Part shown: positions 36,018 through 45,295 of the stretch, piece by piece | How the letters are laid out: the number at the start of each line of letters is the position of its first letter | Position numbering within the stretch: the stretch's first letter is position 1 | Source of the DNA: Streptomyces sp. Alt3 | GTDB lineage: Bacteria > Actinomycetota > Actinomycetes > Streptomycetales > Streptomycetaceae | Direction of reading: 5' to 3' | Assembly: GCF_030719215.1 (NCBI RefSeq) | Contig: NZ_CP120983.1 | Coordinates: 1,054,001-1,118,000 of the forward strand | Length of the DNA stretch: 64,000 nt | The notes under the pieces: generated by a model | What the model was told of the DNA's origin: nothing | Database searches by the model: none | Seen by the model: only the letters and a program-made list of their open reading frames with translations | Program-made: the position numbers and the translations under genes

Positions 36018-36665
36018 ATGCCCGACAGCCAAATCCCTGCAACGCGCGGCGGGGTCCGCCTCGCCCGTGGAGCATCGCCGTGGCTCCTCCCGACCGTCGC
36101 CACCGCGGCACTCAGCCTCGCCCGGGCCCGCAAGTCCGGACGCTGGGCCGCCGTGGCCGTGCCCACCACCGCGCTCGCGGCGGGCATGCTGTGGTTCTTC
36201 CGTGACCCCGAGCGCGAGATCACCCAGGGTCGCGTCATCTCGCCGGCCGACGGCGTGGTGCAGAGCATCATGCCGTGGAAGGACGGGCGCACCCGCGTCG
36301 CGATCTTCATGAGCCCGCTGAATGTTCACGTCAACCGGGCTCCGCTGGCCGGCACAGTGACCTCGGTCGAGCACATCCCGGGCGGATTCGTCCCGGCGTT
36401 CAACAAGGAGAGCGAGAACAACGAGCGCGTTGTCTGGCACTTCGACACCGAGCTCGGCGACATCGAGATGGTGCAGATCGCGGGAGCGGTCGCCCGTCGG
36501 ATCGTCCCCTACATCCCGCAGGGGACGAAGGTGGAGCAGGGCGAACGCATCGGTCTGATCCGCTTCGGCTCGCGCGTGGACATCTACCTTCCCGAAGGTG
36601 TCGACGTCGCGGTCGAGGTCGGCCAGGCCACCACCGCGGGGGTGACTCGAATTGACCGTAGTTGA
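36018..36665 (+). CDS. psd: Phosphatidylserine decarboxylase
   Basis: 215 residues, the short Psd type of actinobacteria and archaea-like bacteria. It makes phosphatidylethanolamine in the membrane. A hydrophobic N-terminal segment (about 20-50) anchors it; RVISPADGVVQSI, FMSPLNVHVNRAP and the self-cleavage Gly184-Ser185 in RFGSRVDIYLP, which yields the pyruvoyl cofactor, are visible. Start at ATG 36018 (GAAGG upstream), not the in-frame ATG at 35982. Its 3' end overlaps pssA by 14 bp, giving a phosphatidylserine-to-PE operon. Confidence 0.92.
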   Translation: MPDSQIPATRGGVRLARGASPWLLPTVATAALSLARARKSGRWAAVAVPTTALAAGMLWFFRDPEREITQGRVISPADGVVQSIMPWKDGRTRVAIFMSPLNVHVNRAPLAGTVTSVEHIPGGFVPAFNKESENNERVVWHFDTELGDIEMVQIAGAVARRIVPYIPQGTKVEQGERIGLIRFGSRVDIYLPEGVDVAVEVGQATTAGVTRIDRS

Positions 36666-37506
36666 TCCTGAGACGCAGGCCGGCTGGGTGCCGGAGGCCG
36701 ACGAGGAGGACGACGCGGAGGACATGCCGCTCTCCATGCGGCTGTCGATAGCGGACACCCTCACCCTCGGTAACGCCACGTGCGGATTCATGGCGGTGTA
36801 CTTCACCACCACGGGGATCCTCATCCCCCACCTCACCGGCAGCGACGAGTCGGGCATGGCCCGGCACTCCGCGGCCACCGCGGTGATCCTCATGCTCCTG
36901 GCGGCGGTGTTCGACCTCTTCGACGGCCTCGTGGCGCGCAAGCTGCGTTCCTCGCCGATGGGTGCGGAGCTGGACAACCTCTCCGACCTCATCAGCTTCG
37001 GCCTCGCGCCGGCGTACTTCGTGCTGGTGTACGGCATGGTCGCGGACGACGCACACCAGCGGGTGTCGGCGCTCGCGGCGATCGTGGTGCTGCTGGCGGT
37101 GGTGCTCAGGCTTGCGCGGTTCTCGTGCGTGACCTTGAAGGACGGCATGTTCCAGGGCATGCCGAGCCCCTTCGGAGCGCTCACGGTCGTCTCGATCGTG
37201 CTCCTGGAGCTGCCCTTCGTGCCGACGCTGCTCGCGATCATCGGAGTGGCGTGGCTGATGGTCAGCCGGGTCGAGTACCCGAAGCCGCGGGGTGTCCTCG
37301 CGGTGGCGATGCTCAGCTGGATCGTGGCAGCGATGGGGCTCCTCGCAGCGTGGGCGTTCGACGCCCCCGGCGGCCAGCTGCTCCTGCAGACCGGCTGCGC
37401 GCTCCAGGTGGTCCTGGGGGCGGTGATCCCGCTCTTCGCCACGGCACGGCGGGTGAACACCTTCCGCGACAACCGGCGCGAGGCACGGGCGGCACAGCAC
37501 CCGTAA
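36652..37506 (+). CDS. pssA: CDP-diacylglycerol-serine O-phosphatidyltransferase
   Basis: 284-residue multi-helix membrane enzyme making phosphatidylserine from CDP-diacylglycerol and serine. The CDP-alcohol phosphotransferase motif is complete: D88-x2-D91-G92-x2-A95-R96, then G104-x3-D108-x3-D112 in GAELDNLSDLISFGLAP. The TTG start at 36652 lies inside psd, with GGGGGTG upstream; the acidic N-terminal 25 residues precede the first helix. It supplies the substrate of the overlapping psd product. Followed by a strong hairpin terminator. Confidence 0.93.
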   Translation: MTVVDPETQAGWVPEADEEDDAEDMPLSMRLSIADTLTLGNATCGFMAVYFTTTGILIPHLTGSDESGMARHSAATAVILMLLAAVFDLFDGLVARKLRSSPMGAELDNLSDLISFGLAPAYFVLVYGMVADDAHQRVSALAAIVVLLAVVLRLARFSCVTLKDGMFQGMPSPFGALTVVSIVLLELPFVPTLLAIIGVAWLMVSRVEYPKPRGVLAVAMLSWIVAAMGLLAAWAFDAPGGQLLLQTGCALQVVLGAVIPLFATARRVNTFRDNRREARAAQHP

Positions 37507-37524
37507 CCGCGCGTGACACTTCGA

Positions 37525-37560
37525 CGAGGGCCCGGATGCTCCCCAGCATCCGGGCCCTCG
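37525..37560 (+). terminator. Hairpin terminator after pssA
   Basis: A 16-bp perfect stem (37525-37540 with 37545-37560) and CCCC loop, 19 bp beyond the pssA stop. Confidence 0.85.
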
Positions 37561-37666
37561 TGCGTGCGGCGGCCACGGCCATGGGCACGGTGCGCCCGGG
37601 CCCGCTCACCTCGCACAGCCCGGGCCCCCCGCACCGGCGTGATCGTCACCGGGGCACGGCGTCCCC

Positions 37667-39844
37667 GTGCGGGTGCGCGGCCGCCTGTCACGGGAGACGC
37701 TGGAAGGCGTGCAGGACCATGTCACGTCCCTCTCGGCCACGGGTTCGGGCACGGAGCTGCTCGACAGCGCCGTCGCCCACGTGGTGCGCGAGACCGGTGC
37801 CTCCGTGGCGATGCTGTACCTGCTGTCGCCGGACGACGCCACACTGCACCTGGCCGTGCTCGCCGGGGTGCCGGGCCAGCTGGCGCATCCGTGGACCCGG
37901 GTGCCGCTGTCCGCACCGATACCGGTGGCCGACGCCGTGCGTCTGCGCTGTCTGATCTGGCTCGGCAGCCAGGAGGAGCTCGCACGCCGCTATCCGCGGC
38001 CCGCGCTCGTCCTGCCGTACCAGTTCGCACTGGGCGCCGCCCCCATCCACACCGGGTCCACGGCCCGGGGCGGACTCACGCTGCTCTGGCCCGGTTCGCA
38101 CTCGCCGCACCTGGCACCCGACGAGCGTGAGGCCGTCGTCAAGGGTTGCCACGGCATCGGCATGCTCCTGCAGCAGGCCGAGAGCAGCGGTTACCCGATC
38201 CTGCCCGGCACGCAGCCACGGGTGCTGCCCCCGCCGGAACCGGAGGTCCCGGGCCCGGCCGAGGCCACGGCCGTCGCGGAGTTCGTCCGGCGGCTGCCGG
38301 GCGGGAGCTGCGCCCTGGCCATCGACGGCACGGTCGTCTTCATCAACGACGCCGCGGCGGGGCTCCTGGGAACCCGGGCCGAGGACGTGCTGGGGACCCT
38401 TCCCTGGGACTCGCTCCCCTGGCTGGACAACCCCGCTGTCGAGGACCACTACCGGGCAGCCGTCATCGGCCGCCAGCAGACGTCCTTCACCGTGCTGCGG
38501 CCACCGGACCGATGGCTGTCCTTCCATCTGTTCCCGAGCAACACGGGCATCAGCGTCCGGATCGTGCCGACCTCGCGGCCCGGCCCCCGGGACATCCCGG
38601 CACCCGCGCTGCCCACCTCCTCCGCGGTGCCCAGCCGGGCCACCGCCCTGTACCACCTGATGCACCTGGCGGCCACGCTCACCGAGGCGGTCGGGACACG
38701 GGACGTGATCGAGCTGACCGCCGACCAGCTCATGCCGGCCTTCCGGATACAGACGCTCGTGGTGATGACGTCGGCGGAGGGGCGGCTGAGGATCGAGGGC
38801 GCCAGGGGCAGCCGTCCCGCGCTCATGGAGCGATTCGACGGGGCCCCGCTGACCTCCGCCACGCCCGCCGCGCACGTGCTGATGACGGGGATCCCCGACT
38901 TCTACCCCACCTTCACCGAGCTGGATCGCGCCTACCCTTCGGCGGGCCTCCGCGACGTGGTGGCCGCCTCCGCCTTCCTGCCGCTGATCGTCTCGGGGCA
39001 TCCGGTCGGGTCGCTGGTCCTGGCCTACGACCGTCCTCGTTCCTTCGACCCCGAGGAACGCGCGCTGCTGACCTCGATCGCGGGGCTGCTGGCCCAGGCG
39101 CTGGACCGTGCCCGGCTGTACGACACCAAGGACCGGCTCGCGCACAGCCTCCAGGCCCATCTGCTGCCCCAGACGCTGCCCGCGATCACCGGGCTGGACG
39201 TGGCGGCGCGCTACCTCCCGTCGACCCGGGGCATGGGCATCGGCGGGGACTTCTACGACCTGATCCGGCTGGACGACACCACGGCCGCCGCCGCCATCGG
39301 CGACGTACAGGGACACAACGAGAACGCGGCGGCGCTCATGGGGCAGGTCCGCACCGCCGTGCACGCCTCCGCCGGCGCTCCGCCCGACGAGGTCCTGGCA
39401 CGGACCAACCGGCTGCTCACCGACCTCGACCCCGGCCTCTTCACCAGCTGCCTCTACGTCCATCTCGACCTCGCCGGGCACACCGCCCGTATGGCCACCG
39501 CGGGCCATCCCCCGCCGTTGCTCAGGCAGCCGGACGGGCAGACCGAGGTCCTCGATCTGCCGCCCGGCCTCCTCCTCGGCATCGATCCCACGTCCCATTA
39601 CCCGACGGCCGAGTTCCCGCTGCCTCCCGGCGGGGCGCTCGCCCTGTACACGGACGGGCTCGTGGAGGCGCCCGGGGTGGCCTTCGACGACGCCGCCGCG
39701 GATCTGGCCGCACAGTTCGCCCTCGCGCTGGACCAGGACATGGAGTCCGTCGCCGACACGCTCGTGCGGTACGCGAAACGCGCGACCCCGGGTACCGACG
39801 ACATCGCGCTGCTGCTCATCAACGCCTTGCCGGAGGAGAGCTGA
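37667..39844 (+). CDS. GAF-PAS-GAF-PP2C (SpoIIE) protein phosphatase
   Basis: 725 residues from GTG 37667. Domains: GAF 1 (about 20-165), PAS (about 200-305; FVRRLPGGSCALAIDGTVVF), GAF 2 (about 325-475), then a SpoIIE-type PP2C domain (about 490-722) with GIGGDFYDL and TPGTDDIALLL, the Mn-binding Asp residues. In GDVQGHNENAA the usual GDVxGHG has N in place of the last G. Streptomyces has many such sensor phosphatases, thought to dephosphorylate anti-sigma antagonists; no RsbW-like kinase domain or partner is adjacent. Signals sensed are unknown. It converges on the cellulase gene. Confidence 0.9.
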   Translation: MRVRGRLSRETLEGVQDHVTSLSATGSGTELLDSAVAHVVRETGASVAMLYLLSPDDATLHLAVLAGVPGQLAHPWTRVPLSAPIPVADAVRLRCLIWLGSQEELARRYPRPALVLPYQFALGAAPIHTGSTARGGLTLLWPGSHSPHLAPDEREAVVKGCHGIGMLLQQAESSGYPILPGTQPRVLPPPEPEVPGPAEATAVAEFVRRLPGGSCALAIDGTVVFINDAAAGLLGTRAEDVLGTLPWDSLPWLDNPAVEDHYRAAVIGRQQTSFTVLRPPDRWLSFHLFPSNTGISVRIVPTSRPGPRDIPAPALPTSSAVPSRATALYHLMHLAATLTEAVGTRDVIELTADQLMPAFRIQTLVVMTSAEGRLRIEGARGSRPALMERFDGAPLTSATPAAHVLMTGIPDFYPTFTELDRAYPSAGLRDVVAASAFLPLIVSGHPVGSLVLAYDRPRSFDPEERALLTSIAGLLAQALDRARLYDTKDRLAHSLQAHLLPQTLPAITGLDVAARYLPSTRGMGIGGDFYDLIRLDDTTAAAAIGDVQGHNENAAALMGQVRTAVHASAGAPPDEVLARTNRLLTDLDPGLFTSCLYVHLDLAGHTARMATAGHPPPLLRQPDGQTEVLDLPPGLLLGIDPTSHYPTAEFPLPPGGALALYTDGLVEAPGVAFDDAAADLAAQFALALDQDMESVADTLVRYAKRATPGTDDIALLLINALPEES

Positions 39845-39892
39845 ACGTCGCCGGAACAGCCGGTCCGGACACCGTCGCGGTACGGGTGGAGA

Positions 39893-39937
39893 GCCCTGGG
39901 GCGCCGAGGCGGTGGGGTTTCATCGGCGCCCCAGGGC
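39893..39937. terminator. Bidirectional hairpin between phosphatase and cellulase genes
   Basis: A 15-bp perfect stem (39893-39907 with 39923-39937), 15-nt loop, between convergent stops at 39844 and 39971. Confidence 0.8.
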
Positions 39938-39970
39938 GTTCAGGAGGCGGTGCGCAGGGCGCGGGCGGGC

Positions 39971-41326
39971 TCAGCCGCCGTACAGGTCGCCCAGGCTGAT
40001 GCCGGTGGTGCTGCCCTGGCCGCCGAGCCCGACCTCGTGGTCGAGGCTGACGAACTTCCCGCCGGACTGCCACAGGGCGGGCTTGAGCAGCGCGTACTTG
40101 GCCTCGTCCCAGGTCGCCCAGTCGTAGCCCAGCAGGCCGCCCGTGTCCCCGGAGTTCGGGTTGATGCACCAGAAGGTCTGATGGATGCCGTTCTCCACGA
40201 TCAGATCGCGCAGGGCGGTCATCCACTTCTGGTTGGGGCCGTTGTCGAGGTGACCGCCCCACTCACCGATGAACAGAGGTGCGGTGCCGTCCTTGTGCAG
40301 GTAGAGCCAGTTGGGGTCCCAGACGTCCCGCTCCAGCGTGGCGCGGCTCCACTCGCCCCGGAACCAGGGCTGCTGGTACACGAGCGGACCGTAGTCGTGC
40401 GGGGAGTAGACCAACTGGTCCTGCTGGGCGCCGAGATCGACCGGGTGGTCCTTCGCGCCGCGCAGGTTTCCGCCCCACCACATGCCGTGGTAGTCGGCCG
40501 CCGAGGTGGAGGACCAGTTCGCCCCGTCCTTGGGGTAGATCTCGACGCCTTCGCACATGACAAGGACGTGGGGGTTGATCGCGAGGATGCGTCTGCCGGC
40601 CGTCTCGCAGGTGTACTTGAAGTTGTCCTGGTCCGTGGAGCCGTCCCACTTCGCCCGGGGACTGTCCGACTGCGTGCCGTGCGGCTCGTTCTTGACGTCC
40701 ATCGCCACGAGCGTGTCGTCGTCCTTGTAACGGGCGGTCACCCACTCCCAGGCGGAGTAGAACTGCTCGGTGGTGATCGCTCCCTTCCACCACACGGGGT
40801 GGACGTGGCCGGAGTTGTCGGCCTCCGCGCTGTGGACGTCCAGCATCACCTTGATGCCGTACTTCTCCGCGACCGCGAGGAAGGCGTCGAACACCTGCAG
40901 TGTGGTCCTGTCCTTGAGTTCGGGGTTGGCCCAGGTGTTGACCGCGCTGGACGTCGTGGCCTGCCCGTTCTTCCACTCCAGCAGCAGCTGGGTGGAGATC
41001 GGGACGCGGAGGATGTTGATGCCGCGCTCCGCCATCTGCCGGGTGATCGTGTCCAGGTTGGCCGACCAGAGCCCGTGGAAGACGCGCTCGGTCGCGTTGA
41101 AACCGAACCAGTTGGCCCCGGTGAGCCAGACCTCGTTGCCCTGCTCGTCGACGATCCTGTTGCCCTCGGTGTGCAGCCAGTCCGTCCCGGCCGCGGCGGT
41201 CCGTGCCGCCGGGGCCTCGGATGCCGGCCGCGCGGAGACGGGGCCGGACCCCGTCATCAGCAACGCGACGGCGATCGCCGCGGCGGCCGGAGCCGTACCC
41301 AGCCGCATTCTCTTCCATGGCTTCAT
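39971..41326 (-). CDS. Secreted GH5 endoglucanase (cellulase)
   Basis: 451 residues from ATG 41326 (AAGGG 8 nt upstream); the longer frame to 41434 runs through the operator and is not used. A signal peptide (about 1-32, ending VSARPAS) leads directly to a GH5 barrel: GANWFGFNATERVFHGLW, INILRVPI, acid/base E214 in VKNEPHG, and nucleophile E355 in FIGEWGG. No carbohydrate-binding module or linker is present. It cleaves beta-1,4-glucan outside the cell. A perfect CebR box 40 bp upstream shows cellobiose-type control. It is divergent from the GH87-type glucanase gene. Confidence 0.93.
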   Translation of the reverse strand: MKPWKRMRLGTAPAAAAIAVALLMTGSGPVSARPASEAPAARTAAAGTDWLHTEGNRIVDEQGNEVWLTGANWFGFNATERVFHGLWSANLDTITRQMAERGINILRVPISTQLLLEWKNGQATTSSAVNTWANPELKDRTTLQVFDAFLAVAEKYGIKVMLDVHSAEADNSGHVHPVWWKGAITTEQFYSAWEWVTARYKDDDTLVAMDVKNEPHGTQSDSPRAKWDGSTDQDNFKYTCETAGRRILAINPHVLVMCEGVEIYPKDGANWSSTSAADYHGMWWGGNLRGAKDHPVDLGAQQDQLVYSPHDYGPLVYQQPWFRGEWSRATLERDVWDPNWLYLHKDGTAPLFIGEWGGHLDNGPNQKWMTALRDLIVENGIHQTFWCINPNSGDTGGLLGYDWATWDEAKYALLKPALWQSGGKFVSLDHEVGLGGQGSTTGISLGDLYGG

Positions 41327-41365
41327 CCGTTGTCGCCCTTCATGGGGGTGAGGCGGGCAGATCGA

Positions 41366-41379
41366 TGGGAGCGCTCCCA
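41366..41379. promoter_or_regulatory. CebR operator
   Basis: TGGGAGCGCTCCCA, the exact 14-bp palindrome bound by the Streptomyces cellulose-utilisation repressor CebR, in the promoter of the GH5 cellulase and 229 bp from the divergent glucanase start. Confidence 0.92.
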
Positions 41380-41607
41380 TTCCGTTGCCCACATGAAGCC
41401 AGCAGGACGGAACGCCTGTCAATGAACATGACAAGCTTCATTTCTTGAAGTCATACGCCCGATGCGCCCGCTCGGTATTCCCGTGTCGAGTCACCTATTT
41501 GAGCGATGCAGACGAAATCTTGCGCAGCACCGTGGACTTCTTTACTGAACTACTCCTAGCCTGTGGGGCGTCCGAAGAGCCCCACGAGCCGCAAGGACGA
41601 CCCACAC

Positions 41608-43977
41608 GTGACCCCACCACCCGCTGGACCACGTCTCCTCCGACGCTCCCTGTCCGCCTCCCTCTCCCTCGCACTGGCCGCCGCGGGCACCGCAGCCGCG
41701 GTCGTACTGGCCGGCGCTCCCCCCGCACAGGCCGCCGCGGTAACCGCACCGTCCCCCGTCGGGATATCCGGCCGGGGCGCCACCGTCCCGTTCAAGGAGC
41801 AGGAAGCCGAGTACGCCGCCACCAACGGCTCCCTGATCGGCCCCGACCGTCTCTACGGGTCGCTGCCCTCAGAGGCGTCTGGCCGGCAGGCGGTCACGCT
41901 CGACTCCGTCGGCGAGTACGTCGAGTTCACGCTCACCGCCCCCGCGAACGCCATGACCTTCCGCTACTCGCTGCCCGACAACGCGGCCGGGACGGGCCGG
42001 GACGCCTCTCTCGACCTGCGGGTCAACGGCTCCTCGCTGAAGAGCGTGCCGGTGACGTCGAAGTACGGCTGGTACTACGGGGGTTACCCGTTCAACAACA
42101 ACCCGGGCGACACCGATCCGCACCACTTCTACGACGAGACCCGGACCATGTTCGGGTCCACCCTGGCCGCCGGTACGAAGATCCGGCTCCAGGTCACCTC
42201 CACCGCCGCCTCACCGTCGTTCACCATCGACCTGGCGGACTTCGAGCAGGTCGGCGCGCCGGTCGGCAAGCCGTCGGGTGCGCTGGACGTGGTGAGCGAC
42301 TTCGGCGCCGACCCGACGGGGGCCGCCGACTCCACCGCGAAGATCCAGGCGGCGGTCGACGCGGGCCGCGGCCAGGGCAAGGAGGTGTACATCCCGCAGG
42401 GCACCTTCAAGGTCCAGGACCACATCGTCGTCGACAAGGTGACCCTGCGCGGCGCGGGCCCCTGGTACAGCGTGCTGACCGGCCGCCACCCCACGGACCG
42501 CAGCAAGGCGGTCGGGGTCTACGGGAAGTACTCGGCCCAGGGCGGCAGCAGCAACGTCACCCTCAAGGACTTCGCCATCATCGGCGACATCCGCGAGCGG
42601 GTGGACAACGACCAGGTCAACGCCATCGGCGGGGCCATGTCCAACTCGGTCGTCGACAACGTCTGGATGCAGCACACCAAGTGCGGCGCCTGGATGGACG
42701 GTCCGATGGACGACTTCACCATCAGGAACAGCCGGATCCTGGACCAGACCGCCGACGGGGTGAACTTCCACTACGGGGTCACGAACTCCACGGTGACCAA
42801 CACCTTCGTCCGCAACACCGGTGACGACGGTCTGGCGATGTGGGCGGAGAACGTCCCGAACGTCAAGAACAAGTTCACGTTCAACACGGTGATCCTGCCG
42901 ATCCTGGCCAACAACATCGTGACGTACGGCGGCAAGGACATCACGATCTCCGACAACGTCATGTCGGACACCGTCAGCAACGGCGGTGGGTTGCACATCG
43001 CCAACCGGTACCCGGGCGTCAACTCGGGCCAGGGCACTGCCGTCTCGGGTACGCACACCGCCGCCCGCAACACCCTGATCCGCACGGGGAACAACGACTT
43101 CAACTGGCGGTTCGGCGTCGGCGCGATCTGGTTCAGCGGTCTCAACGAGCCGATCAACGGTGCGACGATCAACATCACCGACAGCGAGATCCTGGACAGC
43201 TCCTACGCCGCGATCCACCTGATCGAGGGCGCGAGCAACGGGCTGCACTTCGACAACATCAAGATCGACGGGGCCGGTACGTACGCCCTCCAGATCCAGG
43301 CCCCGGGCACGGCCTCGTTCAACAAGGTCGTCGCCACGCACATCGCCCAGTCCAACCCGATCCACAACTGCGTCGGAAGCGGCTTCCAGATCACCCAGGG
43401 CACCGGCAACTCCGGCTGGTACGCGAACCCGCCCGCCTGCACCGGTGTCTGGCCCGCCCCGGTGTGGACCAACGGCGGTGTCCCCGGGGGCGGCGGCGGC
43501 CCCACGGACCCGACAGACCCGACCGACCCCCCGGACCCGACGGATCCGCCCGAGGAGACGGGCAACCTCGCTCAGGGGCGCCCCGTGACGGAGACGGGCC
43601 ACGCCGACGTGTACGGCGCGGGCAACGCGGTGGACGGCAACGCCGACAGCTACTGGGAGAGCCGTAACAACGCCTTCCCGCAGTCCGTCACCGTGGACCT
43701 CGGCGCCGCCAAGTCGGTCGGGCGGCTGGTGCTCAAGCTGCCACCGGCCGCCGCCTGGGCGACGCGCACCCAGACGATCGGTGTGACGGGCAGCACCGAC
43801 AACTCCGCCTACAACTCGCTGAAGGCTCCGGCGGGGTACACGTTCAACCCGTCGAGCGGTAACACCGCGACGGTGACGCTCACCGGAACCCCGGTGCGGT
43901 ACCTGCGGCTGACGTTCACCGCGAACACCGGTTGGCCGGCGGGCCAGCTGTCCGAACTGGAGGCCTACACCAGCTGA
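41608..43977 (+). CDS. Secreted GH87-type alpha-1,3-glucanase / mycodextranase with discoidin domain
   Basis: 789 residues from GTG 41608 (AAGGACG upstream). Signal peptide (about 1-45, ending AQAAAV); a CBM35-like beta-sandwich (about 60-210: KEQEAEYAATNGSLIGPDR, GWYYGGYPFNNNPGDTDPHH); a right-handed beta-helix catalytic domain (about 220-620) with SDFGADPTGAADSTAKIQAA and LRGAGPWYSVLTGRHP; a PTDPTDPTDPPDPT linker; and a C-terminal F5/8-type C (discoidin, CBM32-like) domain (about 650-789). This order is typical of GH87 enzymes cutting alpha-1,3-glucan of fungal walls or mutan. It shares the intergenic region with the CebR-controlled cellulase. Confidence 0.83.
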   Translation: MTPPPAGPRLLRRSLSASLSLALAAAGTAAAVVLAGAPPAQAAAVTAPSPVGISGRGATVPFKEQEAEYAATNGSLIGPDRLYGSLPSEASGRQAVTLDSVGEYVEFTLTAPANAMTFRYSLPDNAAGTGRDASLDLRVNGSSLKSVPVTSKYGWYYGGYPFNNNPGDTDPHHFYDETRTMFGSTLAAGTKIRLQVTSTAASPSFTIDLADFEQVGAPVGKPSGALDVVSDFGADPTGAADSTAKIQAAVDAGRGQGKEVYIPQGTFKVQDHIVVDKVTLRGAGPWYSVLTGRHPTDRSKAVGVYGKYSAQGGSSNVTLKDFAIIGDIRERVDNDQVNAIGGAMSNSVVDNVWMQHTKCGAWMDGPMDDFTIRNSRILDQTADGVNFHYGVTNSTVTNTFVRNTGDDGLAMWAENVPNVKNKFTFNTVILPILANNIVTYGGKDITISDNVMSDTVSNGGGLHIANRYPGVNSGQGTAVSGTHTAARNTLIRTGNNDFNWRFGVGAIWFSGLNEPINGATINITDSEILDSSYAAIHLIEGASNGLHFDNIKIDGAGTYALQIQAPGTASFNKVVATHIAQSNPIHNCVGSGFQITQGTGNSGWYANPPACTGVWPAPVWTNGGVPGGGGGPTDPTDPTDPPDPTDPPEETGNLAQGRPVTETGHADVYGAGNAVDGNADSYWESRNNAFPQSVTVDLGAAKSVGRLVLKLPPAAAWATRTQTIGVTGSTDNSAYNSLKAPAGYTFNPSSGNTATVTLTGTPVRYLRLTFTANTGWPAGQLSELEAYTS

Positions 43978-43988
43978 TCGCGCACACG

Positions 43989-44020
43989 GACGGGCCCGGC
44001 CTCAGCAGGCCGGGCCCGTC
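43989..44020. terminator. Bidirectional terminator between glucanase and ABC operon
   Basis: A 14-bp perfect stem (43989-44002 with 44007-44020, CAGC loop), extended by an outer CGCACA/TGTGCG pairing, between stops at 43977 and 44036. Confidence 0.85.
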
Positions 44021-44035
44021 TCTGTGCGGGGAGGG

Positions 44036-45295
44036 TCAGGACGTGGGCGCGAAGCTCTCGGCCGCCGGGGCGACCTCGGCCGGGCGGACCACCTTGAGGC
44101 CGCCGGGGGTCTTGGCGTCGGGCTTCATGACGACGGTCTGCCGGGTGGAGGGCGCCGACGGATCGGTGAAGTCGTGCGAGATCCCGAAGTCGGCACCGAA
44201 GTCCTTGATCGTGAGCAGCGCCTTGTCGACGCCCTCACGGCTCAGGTCCTTCGACTCGCAGGCCTTCTTCAGCGCCTCACCGAAGACGGATGCCGCGTTG
44301 TATCCGGCGATGACGCCGTTGTCGAGGCCGTCCTTGGGGTACTTGGCGGCATAGGCCTTCGCGAGCTTGGCCGGGCCGGCTCCGGCGTCACCGATGGGCA
44401 GGGTGGAGGCACCGACGTAGTAGTCCTTCTGCAGGGCCGCACCCGCCTGGGTGGCCAGCAGTTGCGGGGCGTACGCCGAGTTGTTGCCGACGACCGGGAC
44501 TGTGAAGCCGGTGGCCGCGGCGACACCCACCAGCGAGGCCGCCTGCCGCGGACCCGCGCTGACGATCACCGCCTTCACACCGGCCTGCTTGAGCGCGGAG
44601 ACCTGGGCGGTCATGTCGTTGTCGGTCGGCTTGATCTTCTGCTCGACGACCGTGAGGCCCGCCTCCTTCGCCGCGTGCTTGGAGCCGGCCAGGGCGTTCT
44701 CGCCGTAGTCGCCCTCGAAGTAGACGTGACCGATCTTGTCGCCCTTGGCGATGCGCTTCTCGTCGAGCAGGAAGTCGATCAGGTTGATCGTCTCGACGTC
44801 GTACGTGGCGCCGATGACGCGGACGTACTTGGATCCGACCAGGTTCGCCGACCATGCCTGGGGCAGGACGATGCCCTTGTCCTGGCCGTCGACGCGTGAC
44901 TCCACCGCGGCGACGAACGGGGAGCCGATGAACTGGGTGAAGCCCAGCACGTCCGGTTCGAGTTCGGTGTAGGCGCCGATCGCCTTCTGCGGGTCGTATC
45001 CGTGGTCGCGGACGGTCAGTTCGATCTGCCGCTCGCAGATGCCGCCCGCCTTGTTGGTCTCCTCGACCCACAGCTGCTGGGCCTGGGTGACGCTCTTGCC
45101 CAGCGAGGCGTACACCCCGGTCATGTCGGTCAGGGCGCCGAGGGTGATCTTCGAGTCGGTGACGCCCTCCCCGGTCTTCATCCCGCCCTTGTCGGCGGCG
45201 CCGTCGTCCGACGACTTGGCCTTCCCGCTGCATCCCGCGAGGGCGAGGGTGAGGGTGAGAGCCGCCGCAACGGCTCCGACAACACGTGGCTTCAT
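44036..45295 (-). CDS. Branched-chain amino-acid-type ABC transporter substrate-binding lipoprotein
   Basis: 419 residues with a lipoprotein signal (LALAGCSG; lipobox Cys about residue 22). The type-I periplasmic binding fold (Peripla_BP_6) begins at KITLGALTDMTGVYASLG, with ETNKAGGI and DPQKAIGAYTEL typical of LivJ/LivK. It captures branched-chain amino acids, amides or related solutes outside the membrane for the LivHMGF transporter encoded upstream. It is the last gene of the operon; its start overlaps the LivM stop by 4 bp. Ligand unknown: the Liv family also serves urea and amides. Confidence 0.9.
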   Translation of the reverse strand: MKPRVVGAVAAALTLTLALAGCSGKAKSSDDGAADKGGMKTGEGVTDSKITLGALTDMTGVYASLGKSVTQAQQLWVEETNKAGGICERQIELTVRDHGYDPQKAIGAYTELEPDVLGFTQFIGSPFVAAVESRVDGQDKGIVLPQAWSANLVGSKYVRVIGATYDVETINLIDFLLDEKRIAKGDKIGHVYFEGDYGENALAGSKHAAKEAGLTVVEQKIKPTDNDMTAQVSALKQAGVKAVIVSAGPRQAASLVGVAAATGFTVPVVGNNSAYAPQLLATQAGAALQKDYYVGASTLPIGDAGAGPAKLAKAYAAKYPKDGLDNGVIAGYNAASVFGEALKKACESKDLSREGVDKALLTIKDFGADFGISHDFTDPSAPSTRQTVVMKPDAKTPGGLKVVRPAEVAPAAESFAPTS

